This document shows positions 55,383 to 64,000 of a stretch of DNA of 64,000 nucleotides, piece by piece. Below the pieces are notes generated by a model. It searched no databases and was not told where the DNA came from. It worked only from the letters and a program-made list of their open reading frames with translations. The position numbers were made by a program, and so were the translations under genes. Each line of letters opens with the position of its first letter. Within the stretch, counting starts at the first letter, position 1. The stretch is from CAYWNA01 sp964459305 (lineage in GTDB: Bacteria > Planctomycetota > Planctomycetia > Pirellulales > Pirellulaceae): assembly GCA_964459305.1 (NCBI GenBank), contig CAYWNA010000026.1:15261-79260 (forward strand), in the 5' to 3' direction.

Positions 55383-57404
55383 TCATCGTGCAGAATCGTC
55401 GTCGGCCACCGTAGCCACGTCGATGATCGCCTCGTCAAACTGCGGTAGGTTCCACGGGCCGTATTGTACGTCCAGCACGATCACGTGCCGGCCGGGCGTG
55501 ACATCGCGTGGCACTTGGAAGACGACCGGTAGCCGCTGCTCCACCTTGGCCGGCACCTCTGCTGTCACCCACGGCGTGTCAGAATCGCCCGATGCCTTCG
55601 ATGCCACGACACGGCAGGCGACTCGGTGTGGCGTTTCCGAGTGGTTCGTGACCACCAACGCCAGCCGCACGCGGGTGCCGGGCCTGACCTTCTGCAGGTA
55701 CGGGTCGCAGCGGACCCACGAAGCGTCCATCCCGTAGTTGGCGTGATCCCAGGGGACGAGTTCGCCGAAGAGCTTCTCTCGTTCCTCTAGGCTCCTCAGC
55801 ATGAAACGGACCTGCTCCGGTGTGAACGTGAACGCTTCGGCCAAATGACAGTGAAAAATGTGCGTCGGCTTGAGCTTTCCGATGAGCGCGATGCAGCGGT
55901 GAAAGCCAACACCGCGGCCTAGCCAATTGCGATTCTGTGCGCAGTAGTCGTCTAGTCCGGACGGCGCATTCGAGTCGCCCACAAAGAGCATGCGCAAACC
56001 GCGACCTTCCACCAGAAGCGCACCGTGGTATCGCGTTTGCCCCGGATAGAAATGCGAGGTCAGTTTGAACTCGCGCCACCGCCACGACTGGCCATCTTCC
56101 ATCGGACGGAGCCCGCGGATCGGCTCGGGCGGCAGGGCCGGCAGTCGCCACGCCGAAGGCTCCTTCAGCACCTCGGCCACCCGGCGGTCAGCGAAGCACG
56201 GGCAATCAAACTGCTGCTGAAACGCGGGGACGCCCTCCACATGGTCGTAGTGGTAATGGGTCACCCAAAGTCCCTCGACGTCGACAATTTTCCCCCGCGC
56301 GATCATTTCCTTGATCTTGTCAACGGTCTTGGGCCAGCCGACATCCATGACCAATGCGGTACCGCTGTTGGAGACGAGCATCCAGGATGTGTCAAAGTGC
56401 CGCAGGCAGTCGGGTGGCTTGATTCCCGCCACGAACGGCATCTGTCCCGGCCGGCCGGCGTAGTCCGCGAATGACTCGCCGAACCAGTGCCGCAGAGAAC
56501 TGATGGCGATGTACTTCTCGTAACACCGGTCAAGCCGCTCGACGAGCGCGTCGATGGCCCGCCCGGGTTTCTCCATCAACTTGCCGTGCGAAGGAACGAG
56601 CACGTCTGGTCGCAGATCTTTGATTCGCCCAAGGCTTTCCGCCAGCCGCCAGCGGGCACCCATAAAACCGTGGTAGAAACTGATTCGCCGGTTGCCTCGC
56701 AGGTAGGCCTCTTGCAGGCTGTAGATGTCCCACACCTGGCCTTCGTCGTAGATGCAGTCGCCACTGAAGACGACTCGTTTGCCGTCGACTTCGACCAGAT
56801 AGCTGACCGCGCCATCCGTGTGGCCCGGCGTATTCACCACGCTAATCTTTGCCGCCCCGAAGGCGAACTCGTCGCTGCCCGCGTATTCTTGATCCACCGG
56901 CAGCGGCTTGGTAAGCATCAGCGGATGAGGACGGAAGCTGCCGTGGAGACGCCGCAGGTACTTGTCGTCGTTCCAATAGCCGCCCGGGTCCGCAAAGTAC
57001 TCCCGTTCGGCGGCTGGCACACCGACCTTTGCGCCAGCTTCCGCCATTCTGTGCGCCCCACACGCTTGGTCGCGGTGGTAGTGCGTGAACACGATCTGTT
57101 TCACGCTGACAATTCCGTGGTCCGACAGCACGCCAGCGAAACTCCCATCGCCGCAGTCGATCAACAGGGCATTCTCGCCATCGCGCACGATACCCACATT
57201 GATCGGCCCGTGATAGACCAACAGATGGTCCGATAACGTGGTTACACCGCCGCGCGTCGGTGATTCCGCAGCTCGCGCAGTCCGGCCGTCGCCGGTCGCC
57301 AATGCTGCCGCCACCACCAGCACTGCGATAAACGCGGTGGGCGCCTGAAAAAAACGACCGAAGGAGAAACGATTCCAGCGATTATGGACTTGCGTGTCCG
57401 CCAT
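55383..57404 (-). CDS. tandem metallo-beta-lactamase-fold protein, secreted
   Basis: 673 residues with a signal (residues 1-46). Two MBL folds lie in tandem. The first has THYHRDQACG (His108, His110, Asp112, Gln113), GHTDG, SGDCIYD and PSHGK; the usual His after Asp is Gln. The second has THYHYDHVEG (His383, His385, Asp387, His388), GDSN and HCHLAE, so its site looks complete. The C-terminal 110 residues are a beta domain. It hydrolyses an ester, amide or phosphodiester; substrate unknown. 19 bases after the TIM-barrel gene, so co-transcribed with it. Confidence 0.88.
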   Translation of the reverse strand: MADTQVHNRWNRFSFGRFFQAPTAFIAVLVVAAALATGDGRTARAAESPTRGGVTTLSDHLLVYHGPINVGIVRDGENALLIDCGDGSFAGVLSDHGIVSVKQIVFTHYHRDQACGAHRMAEAGAKVGVPAAEREYFADPGGYWNDDKYLRRLHGSFRPHPLMLTKPLPVDQEYAGSDEFAFGAAKISVVNTPGHTDGAVSYLVEVDGKRVVFSGDCIYDEGQVWDIYSLQEAYLRGNRRISFYHGFMGARWRLAESLGRIKDLRPDVLVPSHGKLMEKPGRAIDALVERLDRCYEKYIAISSLRHWFGESFADYAGRPGQMPFVAGIKPPDCLRHFDTSWMLVSNSGTALVMDVGWPKTVDKIKEMIARGKIVDVEGLWVTHYHYDHVEGVPAFQQQFDCPCFADRRVAEVLKEPSAWRLPALPPEPIRGLRPMEDGQSWRWREFKLTSHFYPGQTRYHGALLVEGRGLRMLFVGDSNAPSGLDDYCAQNRNWLGRGVGFHRCIALIGKLKPTHIFHCHLAEAFTFTPEQVRFMLRSLEEREKLFGELVPWDHANYGMDASWVRCDPYLQKVRPGTRVRLALVVTNHSETPHRVACRVVASKASGDSDTPWVTAEVPAKVEQRLPVVFQVPRDVTPGRHVIVLDVQYGPWNLPQFDEAIIDVATVADDDSAR

Positions 57405-57423
57405 ACGATCTCTCCCGCTTTTT

Positions 57424-58926
57424 TCAGCTTCTTCGCAGAATCACCATTGATCGCCCGTCGAGCCTCCACTGCTTGGATGGCTGCGACACCGGATTGGCGG
57501 TGTCGACATAGGTGTCTGTCGTCTCCACTTCCACGGCTTCTTCGCCGTAGTTCGCCAGTACCAAGTACGACTCGCGGTTCGCGAACGCAGACGCGACGAG
57601 CCCCTTGGGAGGTGGCTGGGGGAAAAGCGAGGTGTCGCCGATCTCCAGCCATGCCCACGTCCCTTCTTCGACCATAGGCAAATACTGCCGCAGCCATCGT
57701 GCGTGCGCCGATCGCGCTTCGGGGCGACCGGGCAAGTGGTCCCAAATGCCGTACGTGTGTGGCCCGTCCGGATGCGCCTGGTGGTGCTCCCAGATCGCGC
57801 GGCACCGCTGAACCCACCAATCCTTGTCTCCCCTCGGGTATTCAACGCCGGGAATGTTCCCGCGCTCGCCGGTGAACGGTTTGCCGGCCTGCAAGATCGG
57901 AAACTGCATGTAAGGGATCGCGTGCAGGAAGGGCTCGTCGTCGCCGGCCACCGTCGCGAACGTCTTGTCGATGCAGGGGACGACGTACGGCGGATGGTTC
58001 TTGACGGTCTCGCGCATCCTTTCGGCATTCCCAACGCCTTCGCCAACCCAGAGATAATCGTAAACCTTCAACCCACCGCTTTGCGGCCGCTGGTTCCCGC
58101 TCACGTGCACCTTCAGCACCCCACCCCGCCGCTTCACTTCGCTGTAGATCAGGGCCAACAAATCCGAGAACGCACCATCGTACTCGGGCGTCTCCTCGAA
58201 CGCGACCACTTCATCTTCGGCCGGTGTGCAGAGTCTCTTGGCAGCGTTCCAGACATAACCGCCGTCGATGTAGATCCCGTCGGCGCCGAACTCGTCGAGC
58301 ACGCGGGTGATTTGCGTTAGCAGATAGGCTCGCCAGCCGGGACTCGCCGGCGAGCAGCGGGCCATGTTCCAGAACCCGACCTCCAGGTTGTCGCCCACGC
58401 GCGACCACGCTTGCCGGAAGTCGGGATCCGTGCGCTGCAAAAAGCAGGTGGACGCATACGGCAGCACCTTCATACCTCGTTCGTGCGCCATGTTGATGAA
58501 TCGGCGGATCGCAGCCGGATCGTTTGGAGTGAACTTATCGCCACCGAACAGCCGCAGCGGGTCGGCCCAATCGTCGAATAGTTGGATCAACTGAATGCCA
58601 TGATCGCGAAGCCGGTCGAGTTCTTCTTCGTCGTAGGGTCCAATCGTCCACGGCTTTCGCGCAGGATACTCGCCCAGGTTATAGCAGCACTGGGCAGGCA
58701 GGTAGTCGGTTATCAGGTGTTTGCGCATGCACGAACGAATCGCGCGGTGGCAACGGCCGATGTTCTCCAACCGCCGCCGATGGTCCTCGGCCGTGTAGCT
58801 CCTCAACACGCCCGTATCGGAATGCAATGGCTGGCTCTGCCCGGCCTGCGAAACAGTGACGACGCCGCTGATACTCCCCGCCGCGGCCGCACCGGTCGAT
58901 GTTCTCAAGAAAGTGCGTCGGTCCAT
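57424..58926 (-). CDS. Tat-exported TIM-barrel glycosidase-like protein
   Basis: 500 residues. The N-terminus RRTFLRTSTGAAAAG is a Tat signal. The rest fits a (beta/alpha)8 barrel of the glycoside hydrolase type: IQLIQLFDDWADPLRL, MKVLPYASTCFLQRTDPDF, GADGIYIDGGYVW (the end of a strand with acidic residues) and KVHVSGNQRPQSGG. The exact GH family is not recognised. First gene of the two-gene unit with the tandem MBL. Confidence 0.82.
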   Translation of the reverse strand: MDRRTFLRTSTGAAAAGSISGVVTVSQAGQSQPLHSDTGVLRSYTAEDHRRRLENIGRCHRAIRSCMRKHLITDYLPAQCCYNLGEYPARKPWTIGPYDEEELDRLRDHGIQLIQLFDDWADPLRLFGGDKFTPNDPAAIRRFINMAHERGMKVLPYASTCFLQRTDPDFRQAWSRVGDNLEVGFWNMARCSPASPGWRAYLLTQITRVLDEFGADGIYIDGGYVWNAAKRLCTPAEDEVVAFEETPEYDGAFSDLLALIYSEVKRRGGVLKVHVSGNQRPQSGGLKVYDYLWVGEGVGNAERMRETVKNHPPYVVPCIDKTFATVAGDDEPFLHAIPYMQFPILQAGKPFTGERGNIPGVEYPRGDKDWWVQRCRAIWEHHQAHPDGPHTYGIWDHLPGRPEARSAHARWLRQYLPMVEEGTWAWLEIGDTSLFPQPPPKGLVASAFANRESYLVLANYGEEAVEVETTDTYVDTANPVSQPSKQWRLDGRSMVILRRS

Positions 58927-59564
58927 GAATCCTTCTCCCTTTCAACGCGAGCGCCTTCGAGCCAAGGCGCCCGATGATACCTCTCGATCAACACAGAGCA
59001 CACTCGTCGGTCGTGGCACGGCCGAGATACTGCGGCGCCACCGAAATGAGTGGCGCAGGCCACCACCGAGTATCATGTTATACCACCCGCGGCCAGGATT
59101 GACACTTTTCCGCACGTAGCCGAAGTCGCCAGACTTTGGTCTGCGTAGGGAAAAACCAAACTCTGTCGAGTACGGCTACAGGTGAGACTTGCCCGCGGAT
59201 GGTATACGACCCAAGCCAGCGGACGCAAGACGATCGATCGCGAGAGGTTCAATACACACCCCGCCGATTTGCTTCCCCCAGCTTCAGACTTTTTTTCTCC
59301 CACGGTTCCGCTATCGCACCCTGCGGCTAGGCCCTTGCCCACGCGAGGAAATCGCTTACCTCCATGGCTCGCGAGTTCGGGCCAGTGTCCGTTCGCCCCG
59401 GTAGCGGTATGAGGCCCTCCCATGAAGAAAAGGTCAAAGGCGGGTAGAGAAAGTGGCAAGAAATGCGGTCGGAGGGTTGCATCAGGGGTGATGCGGGGGC
59501 CAGAATTCCTGTCAGTCATAAGTTCTAGATCAATGCAACTGCTTGCCCCAAGAGGTAGGACACC
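58927..59564. other. intergenic region with element copy B
   Basis: 640 bases. The 128-bp element at 59079-59206 fills part; the remainder holds a short GCATCA/TGATGC hairpin (59478-59493) and no supported gene. Confidence 0.5.
59079..59206. repeat. 128-bp nested palindromic element, copy B
   Basis: Outer ends TATACCACCCGCGG (59079-59092) and CCGCGGATGGTATA (59193-59206) are inverted repeats with one mismatch. The inner core (GTAGCCGAAGTCGCCAGACT and its match) also pairs. Flanks differ from copy A, as expected for a mobile miniature element. Confidence 0.85.
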
Positions 59565-61334
59565 ATGAGAACGCCTGAGAAAAGCCCGTCGAAGTCCTTT
59601 CTGGCTGTCGCAACGGTGGCTGCTACGATGGTTTGGCCGATGTGCGTCGCGGCAGACGACTACGTGCTGCACTCATTCACCCGCCAAGTCCTGACGGATG
59701 TTTACTATTCAGAAGGGGCGGCCGTCGGCGATCTGAACGGCGATGGCGCGGCGGACGTCGTCTACGGCCCCTATTGGTATGAAGGACCGAAGTTCCAGAC
59801 CAAACACGAAATCTACCCGGCCAAAGCGCAGCCACGCGAGCGGTACGCCGACCATTTCTTCGCCTGGATCTGCGACTTCAATGGTGATGACTGGAACGAT
59901 GTGTTTGTCGCCGGGTTTCCCGCTACCCCGGCCTATGTCTACGAGAACCCGACCAAAGGCAAATTCGATCAGCCGTGGAAGAAGCATGAGGTCTTTGATT
60001 GGGTCTCGAACGAATCGCCCCATTTCACGAACATTGTTGGTGACGAGCGTCCCGAACTGGTTTGCACGCGCGACGGGTTCTTTGGCTATGCGACCATCGA
60101 CTGGGACGAGCCTTTCAAGACGTGGTCCTTTCGTCCGATCTCGGAACAGGTTGCGCCCAAGCGATTTGGGCACGGTTTGGGCGTCGGCGACGTTAACGGT
60201 GACGGGAAAGCCGACCTGCTGACGCGGGCCGGCTGGTTTGCGCAACCCGAATCGGCAACCGGTTCGCAGCTCTGGGCGTTTCATCCGGTGGAGTTCGCCG
60301 TGCCGGGCGGGGCGGAGATGTACGCATACGATGTGGACGGCGACGGAGACAACGATATCATCACGTGTCTCGGTGCTCACGACTTTGGATTGGCCTGGTA
60401 CGAACAAGATCGCCAAGGTGATGAGCTTGTTTTCCGCCGACACATCATCATGAACGATCGGCCAGGGGATAATCGCTACGGCGTGGTGTTCAGCGAACCG
60501 CATTCGGTGGTGCTGGCCGATATGGACGGCGATGGCTTGAAGGATATCGTGACCGGCAAGACGTTCTGGTCGCACCACACGAAGAGTCCCATGTGGGATG
60601 CCGGAGCCGTCGTCTACTGGTTTCGTCTTGTCCGTACCGAACAAGGCGTCGATTGGGTCCCCTACCGGGCAGATGGCGAGTCGGGGGTTGGGCGACAGGT
60701 CGTGGTGCACGATGCAAACGGCGATCAAATGCCCGACATCGTTGTTGGCGGCATGGTGGGTTGCAGCGTACTGATTCAACACCGCCGGGCGACTAACGAG
60801 CAAGGCTGGCTGCAGGCGCAACCGCAACCGTACGTATCCGCGGAAAAACAATTCAAGAGAGGGAAACCGTCGCCAATCGACGCGGATACAAGACGCGTCA
60901 ACGCGGCATTGGAGGGCGAGAATCTCAAGGTCCTGCTCGCGACAGCCGGCCGCACCTCGCACCAGGGAATGTCCGGTTTTACGAAAGACAGATGGAGCGG
61001 CGACAAACAGCTTTTCTGGTCCGGAGCGACCCCAGGCGATCGCATGGACCTGGAACTGCCGGTTGCCAACGCGGGATCGTTTGAGTTGAACATCGCGATG
61101 ACCATGGCTCGCGACTACGCCACCGTCCAGTTGCTGCTCGACGACCAAACGCTTGGTGATCCCATCGACCTGTACAATTATCCGGACGTCATCACGACCG
61201 GCATGCTGCCGCTGGGCGAACAAAAGTTGACGGCCGGCAATCATCGCCTTTCGTTAGTGATAGCCGGGGCGAATCGGGCAGCTATGAGAGGCTACCGAGT
61301 TGGGGTCGATTATATCCTTCTGGTCCCCCAGTAG
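59565..61334 (+). CDS. FG-GAP/VCBS repeat secreted protein
   Basis: 589 residues from ATG 59565 with signal (LAVATVAATMVWPMCVAADD). Six Asp-rich FG-GAP-type calcium motifs are visible: DLNGDGAADVVYG, DFNGDDWNDVFVAG, DVNGDGKADLLTRAG, DVDGDGDNDIITCLG, DMDGDGLKDIVTGK and DANGDQMPDIVVGG. They form a beta-propeller. A C-terminal sandwich of about 140 residues (MDLELPVANAGSFELNIAMT) resembles a carbohydrate-binding domain. Binding or adhesive role; no catalytic motif. Confidence 0.88.
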   Translation: MRTPEKSPSKSFLAVATVAATMVWPMCVAADDYVLHSFTRQVLTDVYYSEGAAVGDLNGDGAADVVYGPYWYEGPKFQTKHEIYPAKAQPRERYADHFFAWICDFNGDDWNDVFVAGFPATPAYVYENPTKGKFDQPWKKHEVFDWVSNESPHFTNIVGDERPELVCTRDGFFGYATIDWDEPFKTWSFRPISEQVAPKRFGHGLGVGDVNGDGKADLLTRAGWFAQPESATGSQLWAFHPVEFAVPGGAEMYAYDVDGDGDNDIITCLGAHDFGLAWYEQDRQGDELVFRRHIIMNDRPGDNRYGVVFSEPHSVVLADMDGDGLKDIVTGKTFWSHHTKSPMWDAGAVVYWFRLVRTEQGVDWVPYRADGESGVGRQVVVHDANGDQMPDIVVGGMVGCSVLIQHRRATNEQGWLQAQPQPYVSAEKQFKRGKPSPIDADTRRVNAALEGENLKVLLATAGRTSHQGMSGFTKDRWSGDKQLFWSGATPGDRMDLELPVANAGSFELNIAMTMARDYATVQLLLDDQTLGDPIDLYNYPDVITTGMLPLGEQKLTAGNHRLSLVIAGANRAAMRGYRVGVDYILLVPQ

Positions 61335-61410
61335 CTCGGTTGCCCTTATGGTATTGGCGCTGAGTTAGCAGGAGAATTCTCACCCACTGACATCGAGAGG
61401 AGAAAGGGCG

Positions 61411-62841
61411 ATGCGATCAAAGACGACTCGACGAGGCTTTCTCGGCGTGGCCGTGGCGGTGGCGATGGGATCCTGGCTGGCGCCGGCCGTGCCCGCCGCT
61501 GAGCCCAACGCACTCCGTGCTGGTGCCGCCGTTGCCGACATCACGCCCGCGCTGGGTGTCTCGCTCAGCGGGCCGATCTCCAAGCGTGGGCCTGCCAAAC
61601 GCATCGTCACACCGCTGGATGCCCGCGCTTTGGTGATGGACAACGGCCGCGAGCAAATCGCGTTTGTCGTTTGCGATTGTACGATCATTTACAGAGACAT
61701 CGTCGACCGGGCCAAACGCCTCGTGCACGACCGGACCGGCCTGCCGCCCGAGCGGATCGTGATCGCGTCCACCCACTCGCACGCCGCTCCGCGCGTGGGC
61801 CTCGGAACGGGCGAGTTGGACCTCCAGTACTACGACCTCTTCTGCCGGGGAATCGCCGACGCCGTCTCGACGGCCATCGAGAATCTCGCCCCGGCAAAGG
61901 TCGGCTGGGGCGCGGGCAGCAAGCCGGAGTTCGTCCGATGCCGCCGCGAGTTGCTGGAACCGGGCACGCTGGCGATGAACCCCTTCGGCGAACAGAATGA
62001 TCGTGCCGTGATGCGTGGCGGGAACCAGGTCACCCGGCCCGCCGGGCCCGCCGATCCCCAGGTCGGCGTGCTCAGCGTGCAACATGCCGATGGCCGACCG
62101 CTGGCCGTGCTGGCCAGCTTTCCGGTCCACTACGTGACGGGCGACAAACGGGGCGACGTGACGGCCGATTACTGGGGCCACTTTGCCGATCGGCTTGCCG
62201 CGCTGATGAAGACCGACAAAGCCGGTCCACCGTTCGTCGGCATATTGGCCAGGAGCCCCGGCGGCGATATCGCGCCGTACGGTGGCGGCTACGAGGGGAT
62301 GAAGAAATTGGGCGATGCGTTGGCCGAAGAGGCGTTCCGCGTTTGTCAACAGATCGAATATCGCGATCACGTGCCGCTGGGCGTGCGCCAGTCGACGTTC
62401 GAAGTGGGTGTGCGTCGGCCCGACGCAGAACGCATCGAATGGGCCAACGCGGTTCTGGCAGGCACGTGGACGGGCAAGGGCCTTCGCAACTCGAAAATCT
62501 ACGCTCAACAAACGCTCGAACTGGCCCAGTTTCCGGCGACTGTTCCCGTCTGCCTTCAAGCCTTTCGCATTGGCCAGATGGGGATCACGACCGTGCCATG
62601 CGAGCTTTTTGCCGCGACGGGGATCGCCATCCGCAAGGACAGCCCGTTGCGCCCGTACTTCAACATCGACATGGCCAACGGGTTCTGGTGTTACTTGCCG
62701 CCGCCGGAGCAACACAAGCTAGGCGGCTACACGACATGGCCGGCCACGTCGAGTTGCTTTGAAGTGGACGCCGAGCCAAAAATCCGACGCGAGCTGCTGC
62801 GGCTGTTGCACGAGGTTGCTCAACCGGCCGGTCGCAAGTGA
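61411..62841 (+). CDS. neutral/alkaline ceramidase-like hydrolase
   Basis: 476 residues from ATG 61411 with a Tat-like signal (RRGFLGVAVAVAMGSWLAPA). The N-terminal part matches the ceramidase_alk family: GAAVADITPALGVSLSGP, STHSHAAPRVGLG (zinc His pair) and SPGGDIAPYGGGYEG. In Pseudomonas such enzymes hydrolyse the amide of ceramide. Planctomycete homologues are common and their substrates are mostly untested. 76 bases after the FG-GAP gene. Confidence 0.88.
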   Translation: MRSKTTRRGFLGVAVAVAMGSWLAPAVPAAEPNALRAGAAVADITPALGVSLSGPISKRGPAKRIVTPLDARALVMDNGREQIAFVVCDCTIIYRDIVDRAKRLVHDRTGLPPERIVIASTHSHAAPRVGLGTGELDLQYYDLFCRGIADAVSTAIENLAPAKVGWGAGSKPEFVRCRRELLEPGTLAMNPFGEQNDRAVMRGGNQVTRPAGPADPQVGVLSVQHADGRPLAVLASFPVHYVTGDKRGDVTADYWGHFADRLAALMKTDKAGPPFVGILARSPGGDIAPYGGGYEGMKKLGDALAEEAFRVCQQIEYRDHVPLGVRQSTFEVGVRRPDAERIEWANAVLAGTWTGKGLRNSKIYAQQTLELAQFPATVPVCLQAFRIGQMGITTVPCELFAATGIAIRKDSPLRPYFNIDMANGFWCYLPPPEQHKLGGYTTWPATSSCFEVDAEPKIRRELLRLLHEVAQPAGRK

Positions 62842-62883
62842 AAAACCGGTAGAATCTGGGACGAGCGACCGTCCGGCAACAGC

Positions 62884-63882
62884 TCAGTTTGGCAGACCCT
62901 GCCTGGCAAGTCGAAGGCAGCACTTTTTGTATTTCTTTCCGCTGCCGCAGGGGCAACGTCTGTTCCGTCCAATGCGCCGAGCACGAAATCTCGTCACGCC
63001 GGAAAGAAAGGCCGCCGTATCCTGACGGATCATCTTTTCGAGCATATCGTAGACCCGAGGGTTTTTCTGCTGCAGAATGCCCGGCGCTTCGAAAAAGTAC
63101 TCAACAAGCACCGCAAAATACTCGGCCTCGTTGGTGTAGGCGTACGTGTTGATGTGCGAACTTTTCGCAGGGGGATAGGCCAATTCCTTGGCCACCCACT
63201 GAATCCATGTGCGGGCGACGTCGGCGGGGACTCCAGGTGGAATTCCGTCGATGGAACCGTCCGCCTTGTCGACGAGATGGGCGAATTCGTGAATCCCCAC
63301 GTTCCGTTTGTCACCGGCAATTTCGAAGCCTGCAACTAGCGCTGGCTTGGAGAGAATCATGACGCCGCTGAGATGACCCGCGCCGACCATGCCCAGCGTG
63401 TCGCGTCGACTGTCCTCGTCGATCTGATAGTTCTCGTCGAAGCTGTCCGGATAGATCAACACTTCGCCCAACCGTGAATACTCCCAACGGTCGAAATTGA
63501 AGATGGGAATTATCGCGCTGGCGGCAACCAGTACCCGTGTCACCTCATCGACGTCGGTGCGAATGCCGGTGATTCGGGTTTCGTCCAGAAAGATCTTGAC
63601 GAGTTGGCGAAACCGTTCCTTCTGTTCCTCGTCTAGGGCGTTGAAGTAGGCAACGCGCGATTGCAGGATCCCTTCCCAAACGCGCGGGAAGGGTTGCGCC
63701 ATCACCAGCATACGGCGCTTGCATCCTCGCCGTATCGACCAGTGCGCCAATGGTCCCAGGGCGATGCCCAGCCAGCACCACGGCCAAAACCACCCCAGCG
63801 CGGCAAACGCAATCGCTATCGCTACTGCGACAACGACGGCCAGGCGTCGGTTCCTTCGATTTGTTTGGGGAGAAACAAGCAT
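62884..63882 (-). CDS. M90 (MtfA-like) zinc peptidase with SEC-C motif
   Basis: 332 residues. One or two membrane helices at residues 14-48, then the MtfA peptidase fold with HEFAH (His198, Glu199, His202) and the downstream acidic Glu of EAEYFAVLVEYFFE. The C-terminus is a SEC-C zinc motif (RCPCGSGKKYKKCC, about 312-325) followed by a short tail. MtfA binds Mlc in E. coli and has aminopeptidase activity. The membrane anchor and SEC-C are additions. Convergent with the ceramidase gene. Confidence 0.9.
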   Translation of the reverse strand: MLVSPQTNRRNRRLAVVVAVAIAIAFAALGWFWPWCWLGIALGPLAHWSIRRGCKRRMLVMAQPFPRVWEGILQSRVAYFNALDEEQKERFRQLVKIFLDETRITGIRTDVDEVTRVLVAASAIIPIFNFDRWEYSRLGEVLIYPDSFDENYQIDEDSRRDTLGMVGAGHLSGVMILSKPALVAGFEIAGDKRNVGIHEFAHLVDKADGSIDGIPPGVPADVARTWIQWVAKELAYPPAKSSHINTYAYTNEAEYFAVLVEYFFEAPGILQQKNPRVYDMLEKMIRQDTAAFLSGVTRFRARRIGRNRRCPCGSGKKYKKCCLRLARQGLPN

Positions 63883-63917
63883 AGCGTGCTTTTGGGCGAG
63901 CGGCAGATGAAGATTTA

Positions 63918-63980
63918 CCGTGGGATAGGCTTCCAGCCTGTCAAGTATGCGGCCTGACAGGCTGGAAGCCTATCCCACGG
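63918..63980. repeat. 26-bp perfect inverted repeat
   Basis: Arms 63918-63943 (CCGTGGGATAGGCTTCCAGC...) and 63955-63980 are perfect 26-bp inverted copies around an 11-base loop, upstream of the M90 gene. It resembles the other dispersed intergenic palindromes but is not of the same sequence family. Confidence 0.85.
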
Positions 63981-64000
63981 GTACGCGAATTTCCGCCGCT

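Noticed and set aside
1..64000. tRNA, rRNA or CRISPR features
   Set aside because: No T-loop plus acceptor-stem pattern, rRNA core or spaced direct repeats were found by eye; a covariance-model search would be needed to exclude tRNAs fully.

Overview
The window looks like chromosomal sequence from a Planctomycetota bacterium, most likely of the Pirellulales type and probably from a draft or metagenome assembly. This is inferred from gene content: a protein with an SHD1 (SLA1 homology 1) domain, a planctomycete-style Tad/Flp pilus locus, many secreted proteins of unknown function with Sec or Tat signals, an FG-GAP protein, a ceramidase-like protein, and many short dispersed palindromes between genes. 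A run of exactly 100 N at 12955-13054 is a scaffold gap. No rRNA, tRNA, CRISPR array or complete insertion sequence was seen.

Layout. 1-5521: the 3' end of the respiratory complex I operon (nuoL partial, nuoM, nuoN), followed by a small helical protein. 6158-20121: housekeeping genes, namely a TatD nuclease, scpB with a long acidic tail, aspS, a PIN-TRAM membrane protein, the gapped SHD1 protein, an apparent gltX-glnS-GNAT operon, a membrane protein and a fumarylacetoacetate hydrolase family enzyme. 20337-26678: a degenerate HD + PAS + GGDEF signalling protein, a LarA-like protein, an M42 aminopeptidase and a DNase I-like hydrolase.

27050-38296: a Tad pilus locus in the order cpaA, tadE, cpaB, cpaC, cpaE, cpaF, tadB, tadC, an unknown secreted protein and a TPR protein. 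It carries the prepilin peptidase, minor pilin, secretin, localisation ATPase, motor ATPase and platform proteins. No standard Flp pilin gene was recognised. 38359-44284: AlgH, a FabH-like ketoacyl synthase, a CpsB-type PHP phosphatase, a gluzincin peptidase, a flippase-like membrane protein and an RNase H-like protein with an extra N-terminal domain. 44538-47238: a glcD/glcF-like oxidoreductase pair whose Arg codon use differs from its neighbours.

47324-62841: about 15 kb of exported proteins. It holds two related beta-rich proteins, a truncated reading frame, another secreted protein, a beta-lactamase/CocE-NonD esterase/carbohydrate-binding-like fusion, a tandem metallo-beta-lactamase protein, a Tat-exported TIM-barrel-like protein, an FG-GAP protein and a ceramidase-like hydrolase. 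This is the most accessory-looking part and the best candidate for an undescribed degradation locus; its substrate cannot be told from sequence alone. An M90 (MtfA-like) peptidase with a SEC-C motif closes the window.

Several families of nested inverted repeats lie between genes. One pair of 128-bp copies (55243-55370 and 59079-59206) looks like a miniature mobile element. Another palindrome supplies the start codon of a truncated gene, and a third supplies the stop codon of a hydrolase gene.
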